Below, in pieces: positions 35,053 to 42,048 of a stretch of DNA of 48,559 nucleotides. The stretch lies in the NCBI RefSeq assembly GCF_002155965.1, contig NZ_MUMH01000102.1:1-48559 (forward strand). The letters run 5' to 3'. Position numbers and translations under genes: made by a program. Positions within the stretch are counted from its first letter, which is position 1. Every line of letters starts with the position of its first letter. Under the pieces are notes generated by a model. It did no database searches. It was not told where the DNA came from and saw nothing but the letters and a program-made list of their open reading frames with translations. Source of the stretch: Allokutzneria sp. NRRL B-24872. Lineage in GTDB: Bacteria > Actinomycetota > Actinomycetes > Mycobacteriales > Pseudonocardiaceae.

Positions 35053-35625
35053 TCACTTCCCGTCAGGATCGGGAAAGGCGATGAAGCGCACGAGTACCGC
35101 CCTGGCTTCGGGCGGCATGTCTTCCTGCGCGCGCCAGTAGCGCTTCAGGAGCGCCTTGTACTCGTCGAAGAACTGCGTGAACTCGGCTCGCGTGAGCCCC
35201 AACGTGCCCCGCGTGAACGCGACGGTGTCCGCCCACTCCGAGTCGCCGAACCGCTCCTCCTGGTCGTAGCGGTGCCACGAGGCGAGGTCTTCGGCGATCT
35301 CGGTGTTCCTGAGATCACCGAGCAGCTTCAGCGCTTCCGGGCTCAGCTCCCGCGCCGGCGGCACCCGCAGGTTCCGCGCGCGCCTGCGCCACCACCGCTC
35401 CTTTCCCTTGCCGAGCGCCGGGTCCTCCTCGACGAACCCGTGCCGCTCCAGCTCGCGCAGGTGGTAGCTCGTCACGCCGGTGTTGCGCTCCAACGCCGCC
35501 GCGAGCGTGGTCGCCGAGGCCGGACCGCGCCGGAGCTCGGCCAGGATGCGCCTTCGGAGCGGGTGCACGAGCGCCTTCAGCATGGCCGGATCGGCCATGT
35601 CCTCCGGCTGCGGCGGTGTGGTCAC
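35053..35625 (-). CDS. ArsR-type winged-helix regulator
   Basis: A 190-residue regulator. The HTH covers about residues 15-75: MLKALVHPLRRRILAEL, ASATTLAAALERNTGVTSYHLREL (read in part), GFVEEDP. The C-terminal half is helical and charged (EFTQFFDEYKALLKRYWRAQE). There are no cysteine metal sites, so the signal is likely an organic ligand. GTG 35625 begins 14 bp from a triple operator-like repeat, which suggests autoregulation. The acylase gene follows on the same strand and is a likely target. Confidence 0.9.
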   Translation of the reverse strand: MTTPPQPEDMADPAMLKALVHPLRRRILAELRRGPASATTLAAALERNTGVTSYHLRELERHGFVEEDPALGKGKERWWRRRARNLRVPPARELSPEALKLLGDLRNTEIAEDLASWHRYDQEERFGDSEWADTVAFTRGTLGLTRAEFTQFFDEYKALLKRYWRAQEDMPPEARAVLVRFIAFPDPDGK

Positions 35626-35639
35626 GAGGTGAGGCTAGC

Positions 35640-35675
35640 GTGCACAGAAACTTGTGCACAGACTTCTGTGCACAG
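35640..35675. promoter_or_regulatory. Triple 14-bp direct repeat, probable ArsR-type operator
   Basis: GTGCACAGAAACTT, GTGCACAGACTTCT and GTGCACAG follow each other at 14-bp steps. Copies two and three lie in the palindrome TGTGCACA (35653-35660, 35667-35674). The array starts 14 bp upstream of the arsR-like start codon. Confidence 0.7.
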
Positions 35676-35736
35676 TTCCGGGTTTCCCCTGAGGCCGGTC
35701 AGCCCAGCTCACGGGGTCGCCGCGAACCAGAAACGC

Positions 35737-35742
35737 TATCGT
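35737..35742 (+). promoter_or_regulatory. Possible -10 box for the gene at 35750
   Basis: TATCGT lies 7 bases before the GTG at 35750, consistent with a leaderless transcript. Confidence 0.37.
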
Positions 35743-35749
35743 TCACAGG

Positions 35750-36196
35750 GTGTACGAGCTGCTCAGCGGGCTCACCGGCTTCGAACCGGCGCCACGCACC
35801 GACCTCAAGGCGCTCCGGGCCGCCTGCCACGACGCCGCGCGGAACACGGGCGGCCAGGTCGCCGACTTCACCGAGGCCCGGATCGCGATGAGCTACCACG
35901 TCGCCCTCATCGCCTACCGCGACGACACCGTGGCCGTGCTCGCGAACGCGTTCCACCCGCTCCTCGCCATCGCCGAGCCACCGCGCCCGCACGAGTTCCG
36001 CCCGCCGTTCCGCGAAGCCCCCGAACTCGTCACCGCCCTCGCGGCACACGAGCCGTTCCGCGTCCTGTCCACTTCGGACCTCGACCGCCCGCTGTCCACT
36101 GTGGACACGAGCCGCCTAACCAAGGCCGAACACCGCGAACTCCGCACCTGGAAGGCGAGCACCATCGGCGACGTCGTCTTCAACCACTGGGACTAA
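35750..36196 (+). CDS. Small protein of unknown function
   Basis: A 148-residue soluble protein that I do not recognise. It starts YELLSGLTGFEPAPRTDLKALR. In the middle are a hydrophobic strand pair (MSYHVALIAYRDDTVAVLANAFHPLLA, read in part), a Pro-rich loop, and a well-formed C-terminal block RTWKASTIGDVVFNHWD that looks conserved. There is no membrane helix or signal. It is divergent from the arsR-like gene and its stop overlaps a convergent small gene (CTAA). Confidence 0.66.
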   Translation: MYELLSGLTGFEPAPRTDLKALRAACHDAARNTGGQVADFTEARIAMSYHVALIAYRDDTVAVLANAFHPLLAIAEPPRPHEFRPPFREAPELVTALAAHEPFRVLSTSDLDRPLSTVDTSRLTKAEHRELRTWKASTIGDVVFNHWD

Positions 36197-36441
36197 CGGG
36201 GTAGGACAAGCGAATGCTTGCCCTCTGGAGGGTCTACGAGACCCGCCAGCCTGGCGGCTTCGCGGGCCAACTCCCGGCAGAATCTGGCGAACGCCGCTCC
36301 ACCTCCCGGAAAGGGCGGCGAGGACAGCGAGATGTTCCCCGGATCGAGGTAGAGGAACAACGCGTACTGCCCGGTCCCCGGCTTCCGCCTCACCACGGGT
36401 CCCGAGGCAGGCCCAGGCGCGCACCACAGGTTGAAGCTCAT
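36193..36441 (-). CDS. Small protein of unknown function next to gntR
   Basis: An 82-residue protein that I do not recognise. It reads SFNLWCAPGPASGPVV, then GTGQYALFLYLDPGNISLS, a Gly/Pro loop, a helix AFARFCRELAREAARLAGL, and a short tail. ATG 36441 is preceded by GAGGGGAC at about 6 bases. Upstream lies a palindromic GTTTAAGG/CCTTAAAC repeat with TATAGCC inside, a possible regulated promoter. The divergence from background coding shadows and a good start support it as a gene. Confidence 0.5.
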   Translation of the reverse strand: MSFNLWCAPGPASGPVVRRKPGTGQYALFLYLDPGNISLSSPPFPGGGAAFARFCRELAREAARLAGLVDPPEGKHSLVLPR

Positions 36442-36475
36442 CGCACGTCCCCTCTCGTCCGACGCAAGCTTACCC

Positions 36476-36498
36476 GTTTAAGGCTATATCCCTTAAAC
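36476..36498 (-). promoter_or_regulatory. Inverted repeat upstream of the 82-residue gene
   Basis: GTTTAAGG (36476-36483) and CCTTAAAC (36491-36498) form a perfect 8-bp inverted repeat with spacer CTATATC. On the minus strand the spacer gives TATAG, a possible -10 box, so a regulator such as the nearby GntR could bind over it. Confidence 0.5.
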
Positions 36499-36518
36499 TG
36501 TCACCCGGGCGGCGGACA

Positions 36519-37235
36519 TCAGAGGATCTGCTGCCGGTAGCGCAGCAGGCAGAGGTGACTGCCCTTCACCAGCACTGACACCTCGACCGGTCGCTGGTTC
36601 TCGGCGTGGACAACGCGGAACTGGCAGACCACCGGAACACCCGCCGGAAGGTCAAGTTCGATCATTTCCTCGCTGGTCGGCACGCGCACCGACACCTCGT
36701 CGACGAACTCGCGCTGCGGCAGGCCCAGTTCCTCCAGCACTCGTGGCGCACCACCTTTGATCTTGCGAGCACTCGCCAGCGCGGTTCCCCGAGCAAGATC
36801 AGCCGGGTAGTACGACCGCGACAGCTCAACCGGTTCGCCGTCGTGAAACAACACCCGACGACGCACGAACGCGGTATCCGAGGGCTCCAGGTCAAGCGCC
36901 TCAACAACGTTGGCAGGCGGGCGAAGCTCCTCAACGTCGGGCGCGCCGTAGGAATAGCCGTGTGGTGACGGGGAGAAGTACGCGCCGACATCGACGACGA
37001 GCGGCTCGCGTTCGCGCACGAAGACACCCTTGCCCCGGTGACCAACGAGAAAGCCCTCTTCCTTGAGAGCCGTCAGCGCCTGCTGGATCGTCGTCCCAGC
37101 GACGTCGAAGCGCGAAGCCAGCTCCTGCGTGATCGGGAGTTGTTGTCCGGGCGCGAGATCACCCGACATGATCTGAGCACGCAGCTCGGCAGCGATCTGG
37201 TGGTGCCGAGGCCGACCGTCTCCTCGCTTGACCAC
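36519..37235 (-). CDS. GntR/HutC-family regulator with UTRA domain
   Basis: A 238-residue regulator. The N-terminal winged helix includes HHQIAAELRAQIMSGDLAPGQQLP (read in part), the recognition region DVAGTTIQQALTALKEEGFL, and the wing GHRGKGVFV. The UTRA ligand domain begins near residue 100 and includes VRRRVLFHDGEPVELSRSYY. GTG 37235 follows AGGAGG at 5 bases. The UTRA-only gene ends 10 bp upstream, so the two are co-transcribed. Confidence 0.92.
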   Translation of the reverse strand: MVKRGDGRPRHHQIAAELRAQIMSGDLAPGQQLPITQELASRFDVAGTTIQQALTALKEEGFLVGHRGKGVFVREREPLVVDVGAYFSPSPHGYSYGAPDVEELRPPANVVEALDLEPSDTAFVRRRVLFHDGEPVELSRSYYPADLARGTALASARKIKGGAPRVLEELGLPQREFVDEVSVRVPTSEEMIELDLPAGVPVVCQFRVVHAENQRPVEVSVLVKGSHLCLLRYRQQIL

Positions 37236-37245
37236 GAACTCCTCC

Positions 37246-37764
37246 TCAGACGGACAACTGATAGCGAAGGCGGCGTCCCACCGCGGTCATTCGCATGACG
37301 CTCACCTCGAATGCCTTTCCCGCGCACAGCGAACGGCGAACCAACTGGAGCACGGGCCCGCCATGCAGATCGAGCCGCTCACGTTCCTCGTCTGTCGGGT
37401 TGTGCGCGGAGACGTCCTCGATCACCTGCTCGACGCGATATCCCAGCTCGGCGAGCAGGGTCACCGCGCCGCCGCTAATCCTGCGCCGCTCGGCCAAGCC
37501 AGTGCCACGAGCCAGCGAGGCCGGGTAGAAGGAATCCGTCAGCTCAACGGGACGCTCGTCCAAGAGCATGACGCGGCGGCGGACCACCACTGGTGAACCG
37601 GACGGAATCTCAAGCGCCGCAGCGATATCGGAGTCCGCGGACAGCTCAACGACATCGACGAGGCGTTGCTTGCCCACAGCACCGTGCCGAGCGGCCTCGT
37701 CGGCCCACGGATCACCGTGTGGCCTCAGGTAGGGCGTCGAGACGCTGAGCCAGTCACCAGTCAT
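37246..37764 (-). CDS. UTRA-domain protein lacking the HTH
   Basis: A 172-residue protein made almost only of a UTRA domain: VVVRRRVMLLDERPVELTDSFYP, ASLARGTGLAERRRISGG and EDVSAHNPTDEERERLDL. These are close parallels of the neighbouring GntR protein (for example VRRRVLFHDGEPVELSRSYYP). The first 30 residues (TGDWLSVSTPYLRPHGDPWA) replace the DNA-binding domain. ATG 37764 is preceded by GGGGGCGGAGC. Possibly it forms a hetero-complex with the GntR partner and modulates it, which is inference. Confidence 0.83.
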   Translation of the reverse strand: MTGDWLSVSTPYLRPHGDPWADEAARHGAVGKQRLVDVVELSADSDIAAALEIPSGSPVVVRRRVMLLDERPVELTDSFYPASLARGTGLAERRRISGGAVTLLAELGYRVEQVIEDVSAHNPTDEERERLDLHGGPVLQLVRRSLCAGKAFEVSVMRMTAVGRRLRYQLSV

Positions 37765-37786
37765 GCTCCGCCCCCACCTTGTGCGG

Positions 37787-37797
37787 TTGTGCCACAA
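37787..37797. promoter_or_regulatory. Palindrome between UTRA-only gene and yfbM-like gene
   Basis: TTGTGCCACAA is a perfect dyad around the central C. It sits in the 62-bp divergent region between the starts at 37764 and 37827, and another TTGTG occurs 7 bp to the left (37780-37784). It is a possible site for the GntR regulator. Confidence 0.42.
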
Positions 37798-37813
37798 ACC
37801 AGCCTACGGCTTG

Positions 37814-37819
37814 TAGCCT
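37814..37819 (+). promoter_or_regulatory. Possible -10 box for the yfbM-like gene
   Basis: TAGCCT lies 7 bases before the GTG at 37827, consistent with a leaderless transcript. Confidence 0.38.
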
Positions 37820-37826
37820 TCTCGCC

Positions 37827-38327
37827 GTGGGAATGGACGGCAATTACCTCCGGGTCACGCAGGAGGAGCTGGAGCGGGCGCTCGAGGACCCGAACGGCTT
37901 CCACGACGACACCCAGGACGTGCTCGACGAACTGGCGGACGCCGATCTCCCGCCGGAGCAGGCCCGCTACCTGACCACGCACAAGGCGTGGCACGCGATC
38001 GCCTTCCTCCTCGGCCGCGCGGAGTTCCACGTGGACGTCGTGCACGGCGAGGGCGAGATCGCCGAGGAGGAGGACTGGGGCTACGGCCCGCCCCGCTACC
38101 TCAGCGCGGACCAGGTCGAGTCGGCGGCGGAGGCGTTGGCGGTGCTCGACTTCGACGAACTGCTCGAGAGCACGGACCCGAACGACCTGACGGAGGCGGA
38201 CGTCTACCCGCTCACGTGGGACGAGGAGGACGCGCTGGAGTGGGTCGGCCATTGGTTCAAGCCGCTCCCGGCGTTCTTTTCGGCGGCGGCCGAAAAGGGC
38301 GACTCGATGATCCTCTGGATCGCTTGA
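37827..38327 (+). CDS. YfbM-like DUF1877 protein
   Basis: A 166-residue protein. The N-terminus VGMDGNYLRVTQEELERAL matches the family start MGM-x-G-x-Y and justifies GTG 37827. Further family features are the acidic loop FHDDTQDVLDELADADLP, the block THKAWHAIAFLLGR (family: DKSWHALHYLLTG), and the end VGHWFKPLPAFFSAAAEKGDSM (read in part). The overall charge is strongly negative. Members are small cytosolic proteins without an established function. Confidence 0.85.
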   Translation: MGMDGNYLRVTQEELERALEDPNGFHDDTQDVLDELADADLPPEQARYLTTHKAWHAIAFLLGRAEFHVDVVHGEGEIAEEEDWGYGPPRYLSADQVESAAEALAVLDFDELLESTDPNDLTEADVYPLTWDEEDALEWVGHWFKPLPAFFSAAAEKGDSMILWIA

Positions 38328-38350
38328 GCAGCGGTTATAACGCCGTGATC

Positions 38351-38390
38351 TGATGCGTCACGTTTCCGGGCTACGCATCATATGACCTAC
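38351..38390. other. Inverted repeat before the dikinase operon
   Basis: TGATGCGT (38351-38358) and ACGCATCA (38383-38390) form a perfect 8-bp inverted repeat with a 24-base spacer. It lies 68 bp before the dikinase start and could be an operator or part of a weak terminator for the yfbM-like gene. Confidence 0.35.
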
Positions 38391-38457
38391 CTCTCCACGC
38401 GAGAGTTTTGCCCGAACTCGTCCCCCGAGTATCTTTCGCATGTCATGCGGGGAAACA

Positions 38458-40458
38458 ATGCGGAAAGAGGACGAGTTGTACACCGGTGCCGTTGAGACGG
38501 ACGTCACGAAACATTCCCTGGTCGGCGAACGACTCACCCTCGCCGCCTTCGACCAGCTCTCCGGGACGCTCTCCGGCTACCGCTTCGTCAAGCTGCTGGT
38601 GGACCGCGAACTGGGACTCATCCACTTCATCAACAACGGTGAGCACCAGTTCCACGCCGAGTACATCGCAGAGTGCATTCTGACAATCCCGTACGCCGAA
38701 ATGCTCGGGACCATCGACGAGTACAACCAGACCTTTTACCACGAGCCGGACCGGCGCTTCTGCCTCGGACTTCTCTCGTTGCACGACCGCGACGGCGGGC
38801 GTTTCCTCGCACTGGAGACCGTCGAGGTCGACACCATGCCGGCGGAAATGATCAAGTTCTTCTTCGAGTTCGTCCGCGACAACGTGGACGCGGCGCTGCC
38901 GCTGGTCTTCAAGCCCGCCTCGCACCTCCAAGAGCGCCACCTGCTCGACATTCCCGCCGGTGAACTCCCCCGAATCCAGGCGCACGAGCTCTTCGCGAAC
39001 AGCCGCTACGTGCCGCTGAACACCGGGACCACCCGGGGACGGCTCCGCGCGTTCCGCACGCAGGTCGAGTACCGCGCCGCCGCGGAGTCGCTGGAGTGGT
39101 TCGACATCATCGCGATGGACCGGGTCCCGGACGACATCCCCCGCCTGGCCGGAGTGATCAACAGCGAGCCGACCACGCCGCTGTCGCACACCAACGTCCT
39201 CGCATCGGGGTGGGGCATCCCCAACGCCGTGCAGCTCGGCGCGCTCGCGCTGATCGACGAGCGCGGCCTGGACGGCGAGTGGGTGGAGTACGGCGTCGAC
39301 GCGAGCTCGACCGAGATCGTGCTCCAGCGCGCGGCAAAGCCGGCCGACATGCCGGAGCCCGCGTGGCGCAGCGCCCGGATCACGTTGGAGGAGCCGGAAA
39401 CCGACGCGACGCCGATCGTCTCGCTGGACCGGCTGCGCATGCGCGACGGGCACCGCTACGGCACCAAGGCCGCCAACCTCGGCGAGCTGGGCCACGTCCT
39501 GGCGCACGGCTCGGAGCGGCTGCTCGGCTTCTACCAGGTCCCGCGCCCGCCAAGGGCGAACCTGCTGATGTACCCGGCGAAACTGCTCGGCGTCCCGGAG
39601 AGCGCGAACCTCAACCAGGCGGCGTGGCGGCTGCTCTCCGAGCACGTGAGCATCCCCAGGGGAATCGCCGTGCCGTTCTCGGTGCAGCGCCGGTTCCTGG
39701 AGTCCTCGCCGCGCATCCAGCAGGCCATCGGCAAGCTCAAGATGGCCTTGGAGCTGGGCGCCCGCGAGATCGACCCGCTGTGCATCGAGCTCCAGCGGCT
39801 GGTCAAGGCGACGAGGATGCCCGAGGACCTCCGCCAGGAGATCGACAGCGCGATCTTCGCCCACCTCGGCGGGGTGCGGCGCTTCGTGATCCGCAGCTCC
39901 TCCAACGCCGAGGACCTGGCCGGGTTCTCCGCGGCGGGCATCTACGAGTCGGTCAACCACGTCGTCACCGCCGACGAGATCTTCACCAGCGTGAAGCGGG
40001 TGTGGGCGTCGCTGTTCTCCTCGCGCAGCGTCCGGTTGCGGCAGCAGGCGGGCATCTCGCAGGACGACTCCTACATGGGCGTGATCGTGCAGGAGGAGGT
40101 CCAGGCCCCCATGGGCGGAGTTCTCGTCACCTGCAACCCGATGAGCCGCGCGGACTTCCGCAACGTCTACCTCAACGTGTCCCGGCAGTCGGTGGCCGAC
40201 GTGGTCTCCGGCGACTCGGTGCCGTTGCAGTACCTCTACAACACGATCGAGGGCGGCGGCCGGACGGTCTCGCTGGGCGACGCGGCCGAGGACCTGGACG
40301 AGCGGAGCCGGAACCTGTTGCAGCACTTGGCGCTCGCGGGCCGGTTCCTGCAGTCGCACTTCTCGCCGGACTACACCTTCGCCACGCCGATGGACATCGA
40401 GTGGGTCGCTGACTCCGAGCGCGTGCACATCGTGCAGCTGCGCCCCTACGCGAACTGA
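38458..40458 (+). CDS. PEP-synthase-like dikinase with reversed domain order
   Basis: A 666-residue protein. Residues 1-165 are a module that I do not know (FVKLLVDRELGLIHFINNGEHQFH, in parts). Residues about 200-310 look like the swivelling phosphohistidine domain, with candidate His244 in TTPLSHTNVLASGWGIPNA. Residues about 330-666 are the PPDK/PEP-synthase ATP-grasp domain: YGTKAANLGEL with Lys337, VIRSSSNAEDLAGFSAAG with Arg479, and the final VHIVQLRPYA. There is no PEP/pyruvate barrel. Ordinary PEP synthase and rifampin phosphotransferase have ATP-grasp first. ATG 38458 has GGGGA upstream; ATG 38440 is the alternative. An MFS gene follows at once, so phosphorylation of a small molecule is plausible. 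Confidence 0.75.
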   Translation: MRKEDELYTGAVETDVTKHSLVGERLTLAAFDQLSGTLSGYRFVKLLVDRELGLIHFINNGEHQFHAEYIAECILTIPYAEMLGTIDEYNQTFYHEPDRRFCLGLLSLHDRDGGRFLALETVEVDTMPAEMIKFFFEFVRDNVDAALPLVFKPASHLQERHLLDIPAGELPRIQAHELFANSRYVPLNTGTTRGRLRAFRTQVEYRAAAESLEWFDIIAMDRVPDDIPRLAGVINSEPTTPLSHTNVLASGWGIPNAVQLGALALIDERGLDGEWVEYGVDASSTEIVLQRAAKPADMPEPAWRSARITLEEPETDATPIVSLDRLRMRDGHRYGTKAANLGELGHVLAHGSERLLGFYQVPRPPRANLLMYPAKLLGVPESANLNQAAWRLLSEHVSIPRGIAVPFSVQRRFLESSPRIQQAIGKLKMALELGAREIDPLCIELQRLVKATRMPEDLRQEIDSAIFAHLGGVRRFVIRSSSNAEDLAGFSAAGIYESVNHVVTADEIFTSVKRVWASLFSSRSVRLRQQAGISQDDSYMGVIVQEEVQAPMGGVLVTCNPMSRADFRNVYLNVSRQSVADVVSGDSVPLQYLYNTIEGGGRTVSLGDAAEDLDERSRNLLQHLALAGRFLQSHFSPDYTFATPMDIEWVADSERVHIVQLRPYAN

Positions 40459-40466
40459 GGTACGTG

Positions 40467-41756
40467 ATGCCAAAGTCGCCGAAGATCCGCTTGCGGGATC
40501 GAGCATCGTCACAGCCGGTCATCCGGCTCATGATCGGGTTCCAGCTGTTCTTCGGGCTGCTGCTGTGGACCCCGATCTTCTTCGAGTACCAGCGCCAGCT
40601 GGGCATCTCCGTGGCCGACATCCTGGCCATCCAGAGCATCTACTACGTGGCGTTCTGCCTGCTGGAGATCCCGACCGGGATGATCGCCGACCGGATCGGC
40701 TACCGCCGCTGCATGCTCGCGGGCGGCGCGGTCCTGGTGGTGTCCAACGTGATGCCGGTGTCGGTGCCCTCGTACTGGGGCTTCCTGGTGCACTTCCTGC
40801 TGATCGCGCTCGCCCGCTCGCTGGTCTCGGGTGCCTCCAGCGCCTACCTGTACGAGTTCATGGCGGCCAACGGTGAGCGCGAGCAGTACAAGCAGGCCGA
40901 GGGCAGCGCGCGCTCCTACAGCCTGGTCGGCAAGGTCGTGGGCTGGCCGCTGGTCGGCTTGGCCATGCAGTGGGAGATGACGCTGCCGTACTGGCTCACC
41001 GCCGTGAGCGCGGTCCTGGCCGTGGTCATGGCCTACCGCCTGCCGCCGCTGCCGGACAGCGTCCGCAAGCCGACCGAAGATCCGCTTGCGGGATCGAGCA
41101 TCAGCAGGGCTCCGGTGATCACCTCGGTGCGCGAGTCGCTGGGGCTGTTGCGCCGCACGCCGATGCTGCTGCTGTTCATGGCGCAGGGCGTCGCGGTCTT
41201 CACGCTCGGGCGGATCTGCCAGGTGAACCTCTTCCAGCCGATCCTCACCGCCGACAGCGTCCCGCTGGTCGCGCACGGCATGGTGATGTCGGCCATGAGC
41301 GTCTTCGAGGCGCTGGGCTCGGCGCGCCCCGGCATCATCCGCCGCTTCCTGACCGACTCCCGCGCGGTGTTCGTGCTGACGGTCGTCATGGCGGGCACCC
41401 TGGCGCTGACCGTGCCGGGCAACGGGGTCGCCACCATCGCGGCGCTGTGCGTGTTCGCGCTGGCCATGGGCCTGTCGTTCCCGATCCAGCGACAGCTGAT
41501 CAACGACGCCATCCCGCCGACGCCCTACCGCGCCACGCTGCTGTCCATCGAGTCGATCATCGACCGCGGCGTGTGCGCCCTGGTCGCGCTGGCACTGGGC
41601 AGCTACCTCGCCGAGGGCGCGCTGGCCGAGTTCCTGTTGCTGTCGGCGGGCGCCTCGGTCGCGCTGATGGCGGTCCTGCTGGCCGTGCTGCCGCTGGTGC
41701 GGCGGCGGGTCACACGCGGTGGAGAAGCGGCCCAGGAGGTACTGTCCGCCCCGTGA
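40467..41756 (+). CDS. MFS transporter with two copies of a 29-bp repeat
   Basis: A 429-residue 12-helix MFS protein. The loop GMIADRIGYRRC after the second helix is the MFS signature, and SGASSAYLYEFMAANGEREQ is like multidrug or sugar efflux transporters. ATG 40467 follows GAGG at 6 bases, 8 bp after the dikinase stop, so they form one operon. The same 29 bases occur at 40479-40507, encoding residues 5-14 (PKIRLRDRAS), and at 41074-41102 in another frame (TEDPLAGSSI), in the central loop between helices 6 and 7. Both lie in non-conserved parts of the protein. Confidence 0.86.
   Translation: MPKSPKIRLRDRASSQPVIRLMIGFQLFFGLLLWTPIFFEYQRQLGISVADILAIQSIYYVAFCLLEIPTGMIADRIGYRRCMLAGGAVLVVSNVMPVSVPSYWGFLVHFLLIALARSLVSGASSAYLYEFMAANGEREQYKQAEGSARSYSLVGKVVGWPLVGLAMQWEMTLPYWLTAVSAVLAVVMAYRLPPLPDSVRKPTEDPLAGSSISRAPVITSVRESLGLLRRTPMLLLFMAQGVAVFTLGRICQVNLFQPILTADSVPLVAHGMVMSAMSVFEALGSARPGIIRRFLTDSRAVFVLTVVMAGTLALTVPGNGVATIAALCVFALAMGLSFPIQRQLINDAIPPTPYRATLLSIESIIDRGVCALVALALGSYLAEGALAEFLLLSAGASVALMAVLLAVLPLVRRRVTRGGEAAQEVLSAP
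40479..40507 (+). repeat. 29-bp intragenic repeat, copy 1
   Basis: Identical over 29 bases to 41074-41102. The core GATCCGCTTGCGGGATC is a near-palindrome. This copy sits in codons 5-14 of the MFS gene. Confidence 0.88.
41074..41102 (+). repeat. 29-bp intragenic repeat, copy 2
   Basis: Identical over 29 bases to 40479-40507 but read in a different frame, in the codons for the central cytoplasmic loop of the same MFS protein. Confidence 0.88.
41740..41745 (+). promoter_or_regulatory. Possible -10 box for the acidic protein gene
   Basis: TACTGT lies 7 bases before GTG 41753, inside the end of the MFS gene. Confidence 0.3.
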
Positions 41757-42007
41757 CCGAGGTCTACGAGGAACCCACCAGGATCGTCACCCACTACTTC
41801 GACAACCTGGCCGACGCCGTCGAGGCGCTGGAGGCCACCGAGCGGCTCAGCCTCGGGGTGCGGCTGCACAACCGCACCACGCCCGAGACCGAGCCGGACG
41901 GCACCGAGGTGCTCGCCGAGGAGTGGGTGGTCGAGGTCTACGACGCCCCGCCGATCGAGAGCGAGGACGACTCCGAGGACGACGAGGAGTCCTCGGACGA
42001 CGAATGA
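41753..42007 (+). CDS. Small acidic protein of unknown function
   Basis: An 84-residue protein. The first 60 residues look folded (VYEEPTRIVTHYFDNLADAV, then EEWVVEVYDAPP), and the last 20 are almost only Asp, Glu and Ser (ESEDDSEDDEESSDDE). I do not recognise it. GTG 41753 overlaps the MFS stop (GTGA). AGGAGG at 41734-41739 is 13 bases away, somewhat far, so a leaderless or coupled start is possible. It is followed by a terminator and faces glnE. Confidence 0.65.
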   Translation: MTEVYEEPTRIVTHYFDNLADAVEALEATERLSLGVRLHNRTTPETEPDGTEVLAEEWVVEVYDAPPIESEDDSEDDEESSDDE

Positions 42008-42023
42008 CGCGCGACGACTGAGC

Positions 42024-42047
42024 GAAGGGGCCGGGAACGGCCCCTTC
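42024..42047. terminator. Bidirectional terminator between acidic gene and glnE
   Basis: A 9-bp stem GAAGGGGCC / GGCCCCTTC with loop GGGAAC, between convergent genes, 17 bp after the acidic-protein stop and just before the glnE stop. Confidence 0.78.
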
Positions 42048-42048
42048 T

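Noticed and set aside
35770-35800. Possible tRNA T-arm (GGCTTCGAACCGGC)
   Set aside because: No acceptor stem or anticodon arm could be folded around it, and it lies in the coding frame of the gene at 35750.
38443-40512. 689-residue minus-strand frame opposite the dikinase
   Set aside because: Shadow of the dikinase gene; it is rich in Arg, Val, Asp and His without any recognisable fold.
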